DNA of 5,860 bases from Candidatus Hydrogenedentota bacterium (lineage in GTDB: Bacteria > Hydrogenedentota > Hydrogenedentia > Hydrogenedentales > CAITNO01): NCBI GenBank assembly GCA_022710255.1, contig JAKLHG010000267.1, forward strand, positions 1 through 5,860. The letters are read 5' to 3'. Position numbers and translations under genes: made by a program. The notes beneath the pieces are model-generated. The model had not been told where the DNA came from. It saw only the letters and a list, made by a program, of their open reading frames with translations, and searched no databases. How positions within the stretch are numbered: the first letter of the stretch is position 1; each line of letters opens with the position of its first letter. Positions 1 to 5,860 of the stretch are shown here, piece by piece.

Positions 1-1359
1 AGTATTCCTGATATAAGGGTTGGTGAATCGCCTGCGCTCCCGGAAATGATGGGGTTGTCCAGGGTAGGTACGGGCACGACTTCAGGTACGGCCCTGGGTG
101 CCGGAGGCTATTCGACCGCACAGCAGGGGGCAACCCTGGGTACGGGGTCGGGCGCCGCTTCCTTCGGATTGGGCGGGGATGTACTCACCTTGCTGCAGCG
201 ATTGGTCCCGCAGGTGTATGAACCCTATACGGAAGAGCTGCTTTCCGATATGATTTATAATCCGGCGAACAACATGCTGATTGTCAAGAATACGCCCAGC
301 AATTTGGAGGTGTTTGAGAAGCAGTTGGCCGAAATTGATATTACGCCCAAGCAGGTAAGTATCGAAGCGAAATTCCTGACGATCCGACTGGAAGACCTTA
401 AAAAGATAGGATTCAATTGGGATCTGAAAATTTCCGACCTCAACTCGCGTGAGCGTCAAATAGAGACGCTCGGAACCGGGACCAGCGGTTCTACGGACAC
501 CACAACCGGTACCAGTACCACAAGCGGCGAATCCTATTACTATGACGTTAACGGGGACGGAACGGACGAACAGATTCCGTTCTATACCCGTCCCGACGGT
601 ACTCCCACCATCACGAATACCATTACGGACGCCGTAATTTCCGGGTTGGTGAATCCGACCGCTTCTGCCCCGTCGACATTTTCAATCCTGGGCAACATAC
701 TGGAGAATGCGGACGGCGACAAACTGAGCGTGACTTTTGATTACCTGGACGGCTTGGAAGAGTCCGAATTGTTGAGTGCGCCCCGTGTTACGACCATGAA
801 CCGGAAGCCGGCGGTTATTGCCGACTTCGCCACGGAATACTTTGTTTCCAGCGTGAATACGGAGGTCTACAACAATCTCGGGTATGGACTTAGTACGGGT
901 GCCACAACTTCGTTTGTACAGAATGTTACCCCACAGCCTTATAACTTCGGCATCGCACTTTCGGTTACACCGCAGATTCGAGACAACAACCAGGTGCGGT
1001 TATGGTTGAATCCTGAAGTGCGCACCAAGACCGGAACCAAGAGCTTTGAACAGAAGCAGATTATTTCAGGTCAGGAAATTGTCAATGAGATAAACCTGCC
1101 TACCACATCCTGGCAGGCGGTCTGGACCAATGTGATCGTTCATGACGGTGATACGCTGGTGCTGGGTGGATTGGTTCAGGACCAATCGTCAAAAAGCGAC
1201 CATAAAATGCCCTATGTGGCGGACATTCCCGTTATCGGATTTTTCTTCCGCGGTTCCAAAAAAGAAGTCAAGCAGTCCAGTTTGCTGATTTTTGTAACCC
1301 CCGATATCGTGGATTCCACCGGTGCCCGGTTCTTCGATGTAACTGAAATGCCGAGCTGA
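1..1359 (+). CDS. Secretin (GspD/PilQ family outer-membrane pore), 5'-truncated by window edge
   Basis: Secretins form the multimeric outer-membrane channel of type II secretion and type IV pilus machines. The frame is open from base 1. The first ATG (46) has no good ribosome site and no signal peptide after it, so the true start lies outside; 452 residues are visible (residue 1 = bases 1-3). A Gly/Thr/Ser-rich linker covers about residues 24-59. An N-domain-like ring module follows at about 77-113 (NNMLIVKNTPSNLEVFEKQL), then the start of the beta domain (QVSIEAKFL). A second Ser/Thr/Gly-rich insert (157-176) precedes an acidic DVNGDGTDE loop (182-190). The conserved secretin core runs about 252-440: LLSAPRVTTMNRKPAVI, ALSVTPQI, the V-P-x-x-G motif as VADIPVIGFFFRG (406-418), and the closing strand LLIFVTPDIV (428-437). 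The family call is firm. Whether it serves secretion or pili cannot be told here. A terminator closes the unit downstream. Confidence 0.93.
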   Translation, partial: SIPDIRVGESPALPEMMGLSRVGTGTTSGTALGAGGYSTAQQGATLGTGSGAASFGLGGDVLTLLQRLVPQVYEPYTEELLSDMIYNPANNMLIVKNTPSNLEVFEKQLAEIDITPKQVSIEAKFLTIRLEDLKKIGFNWDLKISDLNSRERQIETLGTGTSGSTDTTTGTSTTSGESYYYDVNGDGTDEQIPFYTRPDGTPTITNTITDAVISGLVNPTASAPSTFSILGNILENADGDKLSVTFDYLDGLEESELLSAPRVTTMNRKPAVIADFATEYFVSSVNTEVYNNLGYGLSTGATTSFVQNVTPQPYNFGIALSVTPQIRDNNQVRLWLNPEVRTKTGTKSFEQKQIISGQEIVNEINLPTTSWQAVWTNVIVHDGDTLVLGGLVQDQSSKSDHKMPYVADIPVIGFFFRGSKKEVKQSSLLIFVTPDIVDSTGARFFDVTEMPS

Positions 1360-1376
1360 TTTAATTCATAAAATAG

Positions 1377-1417
1377 AACAGGAGCGGCTCAGGAAAAATG
1401 GGTTGCTCCTGTTTTTT
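1377..1417 (+). terminator. Rho-independent terminator after the secretin gene
   Basis: A perfect 9-bp stem, AACAGGAGC (1377-1385) with GCTCCTGTT (1405-1413), is extended inward by wobble and Watson-Crick pairs up to 1390/1400. It closes an A-rich loop and is followed by a run of T (through 1417). It starts 18 bases after the secretin stop codon, so the secretin is very likely the last gene of its transcript. Confidence 0.88.
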
Positions 1418-1615
1418 GTTCAATAAGGACTTTGTCGCAGTAATGCGGTCTGCCGTACTGCGAGCGGGCCGTTCGCCCTGAATATAAAATTCAGGTAAAC
1501 AGCGAAAGCCTGCAACGGATGCGGATTTTAAGTCATAAATCGGATTCTGTTCTTATCGTTGTGCCTTACCGCCATCTGTACCGGACGGTTAGAATTAAGT
1601 CAGGACAGGGGTTTG
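1418..1615. other. Gap between secretin terminator and waaA with three short hairpins
   Basis: No convincing gene is present. Three inverted repeats stand one after another. The first is TCGCAGTA (1435-1442) with TACTGCGA (1456-1463), with an inner CGG/CCG pair. The second is GGGC (1466-1469) with GCCC (1475-1478). The third is CCTGAAT (1477-1483) with ATTCAGG (1489-1495). None is followed by a T-run, so they are not ordinary terminators; the second and third share two bases and cannot fully form together. A poor promoter candidate for waaA is TTACCG at about 1566 with TAGAAT at 1590-1595 (18-base spacer, 3/6 and 5/6 matches). An open frame in the same phase as waaA extends upstream to TTG 1559 but shows no family similarity. 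Confidence 0.45.
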
Positions 1616-2872
1616 ATGCGTTATATTTTGTACAACATCCTGCTGATCCTCCTCGCGCCGGCGGGAGCGGGGTATTTGCTTTGCAGGCGGAAATACCGTG
1701 TCCTTTTGAGCCGGTTCAATACAAAAGTGCCCCGGTTTACGCAAGAACGGGTTATCTGGATTCATGGGTGTAGTGTCGGCGAGGTAATGGTTGCACGCAT
1801 CTTGGTAAATGCCCTGCGGGAAAAATACCCGGAGGCCGCCTTGTTGCTCACGGTAAATACTGTGTCCGGACACGAGTTGGCAAAAACGAGTATTACGGGC
1901 GCCCAGATAACGTTTGCTCCCTTTGATTTAGCGGTATGTGTGCGGCGGTTTCTTAACAAAGCCCGGCCGGCCATCCTCCTCCTGCTGGAAACGGAACTAT
2001 GGCCCGGGCTTGTCCGGGAGGCGAGGCGCCGCGGTGTTCCGGTTGTAGTTGTCAATGGTCGACTGAGTCCACGAAAATTCCCGAAATACAAGAAATATGG
2101 ACGTCTGATGCCTCCCGTGTTTTCCTGGCTGGACCATGTCGCGGCGCAGGAAGAAGTATACCGTGACCGTTTCGCCGCTCTTGGTGTTCCTCTGGACCGG
2201 ATATCCCTTACTGGAAACATGAAATATGATGGCGTGCTGATGGAAATTCCGGAACTCGTGAAAGCGGCTTTGCGGGAAGCGATGGGCTATGATGAACAAA
2301 GCATGGTGCTCATATTCGGCAGTACCCGCCCCGGCGATGAAGTGCTGGCCGCAGCTTGTTGGAAAGCATTAAAGCCCGACTTTCCCCGTCTGCGGCTGAT
2401 TGTTGCCCCCAGGCACCTCAATCGGCTCGATGAAGGCTTGGCGGCGTTCAAGGGGGAGTCCGTCACACTGCGCACCGCGATAAAGGCGGGTGCAGGGGAC
2501 AAGACCGCCGGCGTATTGATGCTGGACACCATGGGGGAACTGGGAGTGATATATTCCATTGGGAATATTGCCGTGATCGGGGGCAGTTTCTTTCCCGGAG
2601 TGGAAGGGCATAATCCTCTGGAACCTGCCGCGTTGGGCATTCCCACCGTTTTTGGGCCATTTATGGGCAATTTCCCCGATGCGGCGGCCATGCTGCTGGG
2701 AGCAGGCGGGGCTTTTCAGGTACAGTCCGGGGACGAACTCATTGCTCTGATACGCAGCCAGCTGAATAGCCCGGAATCCGCACGGATGGTCGGTAACGCC
2801 GGGCAGAATGTGGTCATAAAAAACCAGGGGGCTGTTGCACGCACCCTCAGCCGCATTGAAACCTTTTTATAA
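1616..2872 (+). CDS. waaA: 3-deoxy-D-manno-octulosonic acid (Kdo) transferase
   Basis: WaaA/KdtA transfers Kdo from CMP-Kdo to the lipid A precursor on the cytoplasmic face of the inner membrane, an early step in LPS core assembly. The 418-residue product is close to the usual family length (about 420-430). ATG 1616 is chosen because AGGGG lies just upstream (1607-1611) and the product then starts with the expected N-terminal membrane anchor (about 2-24). Motifs in order: WIHGCSVGEV (48-57), whose Glu56 matches the proposed catalytic base of Aquifex WaaA; LLLETELWPG (122-131); VNGRLSPRKF (146-155); TGNMKYD (199-205); FGSTRPGDE (234-242); APRHLNR (264-270); DTMGEL (304-309); IGGSF (321-325); and EGHNPLEPAALGIPTVFGP (330-348). 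The usual GGHNPLEPA reads VEGHNPLEPA here. Whether it adds one Kdo or several cannot be read from sequence. An in-frame TTG at 1559 would add 19 residues and is less likely. Confidence 0.96.
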   Translation: MRYILYNILLILLAPAGAGYLLCRRKYRVLLSRFNTKVPRFTQERVIWIHGCSVGEVMVARILVNALREKYPEAALLLTVNTVSGHELAKTSITGAQITFAPFDLAVCVRRFLNKARPAILLLLETELWPGLVREARRRGVPVVVVNGRLSPRKFPKYKKYGRLMPPVFSWLDHVAAQEEVYRDRFAALGVPLDRISLTGNMKYDGVLMEIPELVKAALREAMGYDEQSMVLIFGSTRPGDEVLAAACWKALKPDFPRLRLIVAPRHLNRLDEGLAAFKGESVTLRTAIKAGAGDKTAGVLMLDTMGELGVIYSIGNIAVIGGSFFPGVEGHNPLEPAALGIPTVFGPFMGNFPDAAAMLLGAGGAFQVQSGDELIALIRSQLNSPESARMVGNAGQNVVIKNQGAVARTLSRIETFL

Positions 2873-2899
2873 AGCACATGCGATATCCAAGCGCTTTAT
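2869..2899 (+). terminator. Possible weak terminator in the convergent waaA / YfhO gap
   Basis: A perfect 7-bp inverted repeat, ATAAAGC (2869-2875) and GCTTTAT (2893-2899), overlaps the waaA stop codon and encloses a 17-base loop. On the plus strand it is followed by TTAATG rather than a clean T-run, and on the minus strand by AAAAAGG, so intrinsic termination would be weak. The rest of the 135-base gap between the two convergent stop codons shows no gene and no better terminator. Confidence 0.3.
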
Positions 2900-3007
2900 T
2901 AATGCTGCAATGAGTCCGGCTGTCCAATAGGATTCATCTCCTGATGTCTTTATAGGTTCGTTGCCGGGAACGGTAGCAGATAGCCTTTATCAGCGCGCTC
3001 CTGTTGC

Positions 3008-5269
3008 TTATCCTGAATGAGTACCATAGGCGGCGCGGCGAGAACGCCACAAGGATATCAATCCGATGAGAACCATCACGAAGGCACCCAGGCTGATGTA
3101 AAGGCCGTTGCGCAGAGAATCCGGCTTGAACTGGAAAAGTACTTGATGGGCTCCTTCGCTAATATTCACGCCACGGAACGCGTAGTCCACCGGAAATAGG
3201 GAACCTTCCGTTTCATCCACATAAACCTTCCATCCCGGGTACCAAGCATCGGCCAGAACTAAAACACCCGGCTGTTCCGACTTGGTGCTTACTTGAACGG
3301 CGTTCAGCCCGGAATCTTCAATTTTGGCTTCCCGGCTCGCGGAATCGCCCCCGTTGGGCGGTAGATTGCCTCCTTCCATTATTGGCGGGCCTGCGACGCG
3401 AAGCGGGGGAAAAGAACTGTCTTGCGTGATTTTGCGACCCGCATATACGATTTGAGCCCGGGGAGAGACCTGCAAATCATTCAGTAGAATTGCCCCGGAC
3501 GGAAGCACTTTTTGTATGTTCAAGACGGGCCGAAGTGCTGCAAAACGTTCGCGGATATCCGTCTTGGTAAGCAACAGCTGGCTGGCGGCACCAAGCCGGA
3601 ACAGTTCCGGATTTTTCTCCGCAGTGCTTAAAAACTGCTCACTGCGGTACAATGTAACACCAGAGGGACTATGTACCTGGTCGATACCGTACGGTGACAG
3701 CGGCCAGTGTTTCAGCTGATTGCTGCCGGCAAGACGGGTGCCACTGTCACGCAACACTGACGTCAATTCCGGCTCCGGTGCTAGAAGCGACACCGGTGTG
3801 GTCCGGCTGTGGGGCTGGTACAGATACCAAAGCAGGACGAAGGAAACCAGGGTAAACGATAAGGCGGTCAGGGAAGCCCTGGGCCACAGGAGTGTGACAA
3901 AAATGATGACCAGCAGGGCCAGCGCACAACCTACCAGGGGCGTTAGGGCAATCCAACCCTCGCTGGAAGGTGTCCGTAGCCGAAGAGCCCCTAGCGCCAC
4001 GCCCGTGCACAACAGCCAAAAAAGAGGCAATAGCCATTTGAGTTTACCAAGTGCCGCCTTGCACTGTTGTGCATCAAGATGTACCCATTCATCGGCTGTG
4101 GTGGCGGCCAATAGTCCCAAGGACAGGGGTACGGGCAGCAGAAAATGGGAGACATCGAGCTCATACAAAACGGGCAGGTTACGCACCCATCCGGCGAACG
4201 CGGCGTAGAGGACCGGCAGGAGAAACGCCGTTGTAAGCACCGCCTCGATACGGCGTTTTCTGACCCGGTTGGCGAAGGAGCGTAACGAAAGCCAGACCGG
4301 AAGCAGCAGGAAGCCCACCATGCCTGAGGGCAGCCACCAGGCCGCTCTTTGTTCCGCAAAAGCGCCGTTCGGTAAAACGGGCGGGAGCAACAGGGCGGTA
4401 AAATCCCAAGGCTTGAAAAACGGAAGGGATTTATCTTCCAGATGGCCGGACAGAAGAAATTCCACATAGGGTGCCAGTTGTACCCCCGCAAGGCAAATAC
4501 CAATAAGCCCCCCGAAAATCAGCCAGAGCAATGCCGAAGGAATGCGTTTCGGCTCGTAGGTGCGCAGACCGAATACAAAAATTAGTGCCACGGAAAAACA
4601 GGCAACGGCCACCATGGATTCGGGATCGCCGCCCAGGCCCATAATCCCGAGAACCAGACCCAGAAATGCCCAGTACCGGCGGTTGCCCAGTAAAAGATGC
4701 TGTAAACAGGGAAGTAACAGCGGGAAAAAAGGGGCGACATCCGCCATCGGATGCCAGGGCGCTGCCAGGAAGATGCCGCTCAATTGAAAGGGAATGGCGA
4801 CCATCAACGCAAAGAAAGGGGCGAACTGAAATCGCAAGGCGATGAAATAGGCACAAAGTCCTGCGACAAGCAGTTTCAAAAAAATGCTGGCGCCAATCCC
4901 CATCGACAGAGGGAGGAAATACACCGGCAATGAAAACAAGGAAAATGCCCGCGTACGCCAAAGGGCAAGAAAAGGAACCCCGAATCCCTCCCTGGGATTC
5001 CAAAGCGGTACTTCCCGCCGGGTTCCGGCCTGGTTGAGAAAAACATACCAAGGATAATACCGTTCAATGAGCTCGTTCGCCGCTTCGGTATTCGTTACTT
5101 CTATAGTCGAATCTCGTGATTCCTGCCAGGGTGCGCGTAACGACAACCCGTGCAGATTCAGCGGCACTTCGTTCCGTAGAAGGGCGGGAACAATCATGAC
5201 CAGCGGTGTCAACAGGAGCAGAAACAGGCAGAAAAAAACTTTAAGGTAATATTTTCGTTTCGTTGTCAC
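3008..5269 (-). CDS. YfhO-family polytopic membrane protein (GT-C-type glycosyltransferase-like)
   Basis: YfhO-family proteins are multi-spanning inner-membrane proteins thought to transfer sugars from polyprenyl-phosphate carriers to envelope polymers or lipids; the substrate here is unknown. From GTG 5269 the product is 753 residues. It has an N-terminal membrane segment (about 8-29), then an outer loop with YYPWYVF and PLWNPREGFGVPFLA (about 71-102), which matches the family's 'PLWNP..G.P' signature. About ten or more further hydrophobic segments run to about residue 484. These include GGDPESM (213-219) and AGVQLAPYVEFL (261-272), both typical of the family. A soluble region (about 485-719) follows, ending in LADAWYPGWKVYVDE and FRGVNISEGAHQVLFQF, the characteristic YfhO C-terminal beta module. 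It closes with a last membrane helix (about 721-740) and a basic tail (WRSRRAAYG). GTG 5278 is an alternative start. It is convergent with waaA and separated from the Nif3-like gene by about 350 bases, so it is probably its own unit. Confidence 0.88.
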   Translation of the reverse strand: MTTKRKYYLKVFFCLFLLLLTPLVMIVPALLRNEVPLNLHGLSLRAPWQESRDSTIEVTNTEAANELIERYYPWYVFLNQAGTRREVPLWNPREGFGVPFLALWRTRAFSLFSLPVYFLPLSMGIGASIFLKLLVAGLCAYFIALRFQFAPFFALMVAIPFQLSGIFLAAPWHPMADVAPFFPLLLPCLQHLLLGNRRYWAFLGLVLGIMGLGGDPESMVAVACFSVALIFVFGLRTYEPKRIPSALLWLIFGGLIGICLAGVQLAPYVEFLLSGHLEDKSLPFFKPWDFTALLLPPVLPNGAFAEQRAAWWLPSGMVGFLLLPVWLSLRSFANRVRKRRIEAVLTTAFLLPVLYAAFAGWVRNLPVLYELDVSHFLLPVPLSLGLLAATTADEWVHLDAQQCKAALGKLKWLLPLFWLLCTGVALGALRLRTPSSEGWIALTPLVGCALALLVIIFVTLLWPRASLTALSFTLVSFVLLWYLYQPHSRTTPVSLLAPEPELTSVLRDSGTRLAGSNQLKHWPLSPYGIDQVHSPSGVTLYRSEQFLSTAEKNPELFRLGAASQLLLTKTDIRERFAALRPVLNIQKVLPSGAILLNDLQVSPRAQIVYAGRKITQDSSFPPLRVAGPPIMEGGNLPPNGGDSASREAKIEDSGLNAVQVSTKSEQPGVLVLADAWYPGWKVYVDETEGSLFPVDYAFRGVNISEGAHQVLFQFKPDSLRNGLYISLGAFVMVLIGLISLWRSRRAAYGTHSG

Positions 5270-5277
5270 AGATAACA

Positions 5278-5284
5278 CCCCTTC
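5278..5284 (-). promoter_or_regulatory. Ribosome binding site deciding the YfhO-family start
   Basis: On the minus strand GAAGGGG (5284 down to 5278) lies 8 bases before GTG 5269, a good Shine-Dalgarno spacing. The other in-frame GTG (5278-5276) overlaps the last base of this motif and would have no room for ribosome binding. This favours the 753-residue product over 756 residues. Confidence 0.6.
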
Positions 5285-5417
5285 GAGTTGAAAGCCCGGG
5301 CGTTTTGGAAACCCGACTCGACAAAAACATGCACTGCGCCTTTGACGAAAGCGCCGGGTTATCCGTTGTAAATTTCCATGATGCAGATTGAGAATGCCGA
5401 ATTCTTGTCAATCTAAA

Positions 5418-5423
5418 ATTATA
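5418..5423 (-). promoter_or_regulatory. Candidate -10 box for the YfhO-family gene
   Basis: The minus strand reads a perfect TATAAT here, about 150 bases upstream of GTG 5269. The expected -35 position (5441-5446, 17-base spacer) reads TGCAAC, a poor match to TTGACA, and there is no TG extension. The hexamer lies in the right orientation and gap, but the promoter call rests on the -10 alone. Confidence 0.35.
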
Positions 5424-5577
5424 CCCCAATAACGGGCAATGTTGCATCTTACCACGCTAAAACTTCCAAGCGCGAAGCGGCCTGACGTCGCCCCAGACGC
5501 TTCTTATCAGCACTGCACTTCTGTGTTCTCACAGTAATAACGCATCGGCTCTCACACCAGAGGCGTGCGTACCTAAA

Positions 5578-5632
5578 TATCCTGCTGGCGCGACTGCGGA
5601 AAAAAGTCCGGAAATCAATCGCTAACAGGATA
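5578..5632 (-). repeat. Inverted repeat spanning the end of the Nif3-like gene, possible 3' hairpin
   Basis: TATCCTG (5578-5584) and CAGGATA (5626-5632) are a perfect 7-bp inverted repeat, continued by GCG/CGC after an internal loop. The repeat encloses the TAG stop (5622-5624) and a T-run within CCGGACTTTTTTCCG (minus strand). On the minus strand the hairpin is followed only by TTTAGG, so it is at best a weak terminator. It may instead protect the 3' end or be chance. Confidence 0.3.
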
Positions 5633-5860
5633 GTTGTCCAAGTGACCGCTCACGGAAGACCTTTACCGGCAATGTGCGAAAACACGCACGCAATCGTAGC
5701 CGTATCACCTCCAGGATCGGCAGTTCGGTACCCGCATGTCCGGCGTCTATACAGGATAAGCCGCGAAGCAAGGCCGACTGAGCGTCGTGATACCCGATAT
5801 CACCCGAGACAAAAACGTCCACATTCCCCGGCAGGTCCGTAATACTTTTACCGCCGCTAC
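5622..5860 (-). CDS. Nif3-like dinuclear metal protein, C-terminal 78 residues (runs off right edge)
   Basis: Nif3/YbgI/YqfO (DUF34) proteins form toroidal hexamers with two metal ions per subunit. Some are annotated as GTP cyclohydrolase 1 type 2, but the role of most is unsettled. The visible part has the C-terminal signature in order: SGGKS (1-5), DVFVSGDIGYHD (14-25, family form 'DvfvTGEikYHd'), AQSALLRGLSCIDAGHAGTELPIL (26-49). His41 and Glu45 of GHAGTE match the C-terminal metal ligands known from E. coli YbgI (His215 and Glu219). The usual TGE reads SGD. The reading frame is open through base 5860, and GTG 5822 is internal, not the start. The stop at 5622-5624 gives a normal-looking C-terminus shortly after the last conserved block. 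It lies on the same strand as the YfhO-family gene but far from it. Confidence 0.87.
   Translation of the reverse strand, partial: SGGKSITDLPGNVDVFVSGDIGYHDAQSALLRGLSCIDAGHAGTELPILEVIRLRLRACFRTLPVKVFRERSLGQLSC

Larger units (their letters stand above)
5270..5621. other. Gene-free stretch of about 350 bases rich in inverted repeats
   Basis: No convincing coding frame or tRNA is seen. The stretch holds many short inverted repeats: TCGAGT (5283-5288) / ACTCGA (5316-5321) with inner CGGG/CCCG; GCGC-TTT (5336-5343, one bulged C) / AAAGCGC (5348-5354) around GACG; AGATTGAGAAT (5385-5395) / ATTCT-CAATCT (5401-5414, three bases bulged); GAAGCG (5474-5479) / CGCTTC (5498-5503); and CTGTG (5521-5525) / CACAG (5530-5534) around TTCT. 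The first three fall between a minus-strand TATAAT and the YfhO-family start, so they would sit in its mRNA leader. The function of the part above 5440 is unknown; it may only be spacer. Confidence 0.5.

Noticed and set aside
46..48. ATG as the true start of the secretin
   Set aside because: The frame is open to base 1, there is no signal peptide or ribosome site, and a secretin needs N-terminal domains that are missing here; the gene is truncated by the window.
469..528. Short repeats of ACCGGTACC/ACCAGTACC type in the secretin insert
   Set aside because: The units are irregular and explained by Thr/Ser/Gly codons; not a true tandem repeat array.
1762..2220. Minus-strand open frame of 152 codons antisense to waaA
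   Set aside because: waaA motifs cover the same bases in the plus frame; the antisense product is low-quality Arg/Ser/Thr-rich sequence.
3720..4208. Plus-strand open frame of 162 codons inside the YfhO-family gene
   Set aside because: It is antisense to a clear membrane-protein gene, reads as Arg/Ser-rich sequence without domain features, and has no recognisable ribosome site or homologous motif.
4431..5051. Minus-strand open frame of 206 codons in another phase of the YfhO-family gene
   Set aside because: It overlaps the YfhO-family frame, whose family motifs and hydrophobic pattern hold throughout this stretch, so there is no sign of a frameshift.
5406..5411. Perfect TTGACA on the minus strand
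   Set aside because: With a 17-base spacer the -10 position reads ATCTGC, and the 16- and 18-base spacers are no better. It lies downstream of the TATAAT, so the two cannot form one promoter.
5241..5447. Short minus-strand open frame of 68 codons covering the YfhO leader
   Set aside because: It overlaps the YfhO start and covers the promoter-like and hairpin region; the product shows no recognisable features.
5642..5842. Plus-strand open frame of 66 codons at the right edge
   Set aside because: It is antisense to the Nif3-like gene, whose GHAGTE and DVFVSGDIGYHD motifs are clear on the minus strand.

Overview
The window looks like an ordinary chromosomal segment of a Gram-negative (diderm, LPS-making) bacterium. 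The evidence is a C-terminal secretin, an almost certainly complete Kdo transferase (WaaA/KdtA), a large YfhO-type polytopic membrane protein, and the C-terminal end of a Nif3-like metal protein. Base composition looks moderate, low to mid 50s % GC by eye and not calculated. The lineage cannot be fixed from four genes. The Ser/Thr/Gly-rich secretin and the YfhO-family protein near an LPS gene would fit the Planctomycetes-Verrucomicrobia-Lentisphaerae-Kiritimatiellota group, but this is an inference.

Layout from left to right. Positions 1-1359 (+) hold a secretin that is open to the left edge, so its N-terminus lies outside the window. It is followed by a convincing intrinsic terminator (about 1377-1417) and a roughly 200-base gap with three consecutive short hairpins. 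Positions 1616-2872 (+) hold waaA. A 135-base convergent gap follows. Positions 3008-5269 (-) hold the YfhO-family membrane protein. Upstream of it lies a gene-free stretch of about 350 bases (5270-5621), rich in inverted repeats, with a perfect TATAAT hexamer on the minus strand and a probable 5' leader of about 140 bases. Positions 5622-5860 (-) hold the end of a Nif3-like gene that runs off the right edge.

Three of the four genes concern the cell envelope. The secretin is an outer-membrane pore for a type II secretion or type IV pilus-like machine. WaaA attaches Kdo to lipid A at the inner membrane. The YfhO-like protein probably moves or transfers a sugar from a lipid carrier on the outer face of the inner membrane. 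The separate transcription units, the terminator after the secretin, and the convergent waaA/YfhO arrangement argue that they are neighbours rather than one operon. I saw no mobile element, CRISPR array, tRNA, rRNA or clear novel system. The points most worth a second look are a calcium-loop-like motif in a low-complexity insert of the secretin and the structured leader upstream of the YfhO gene.
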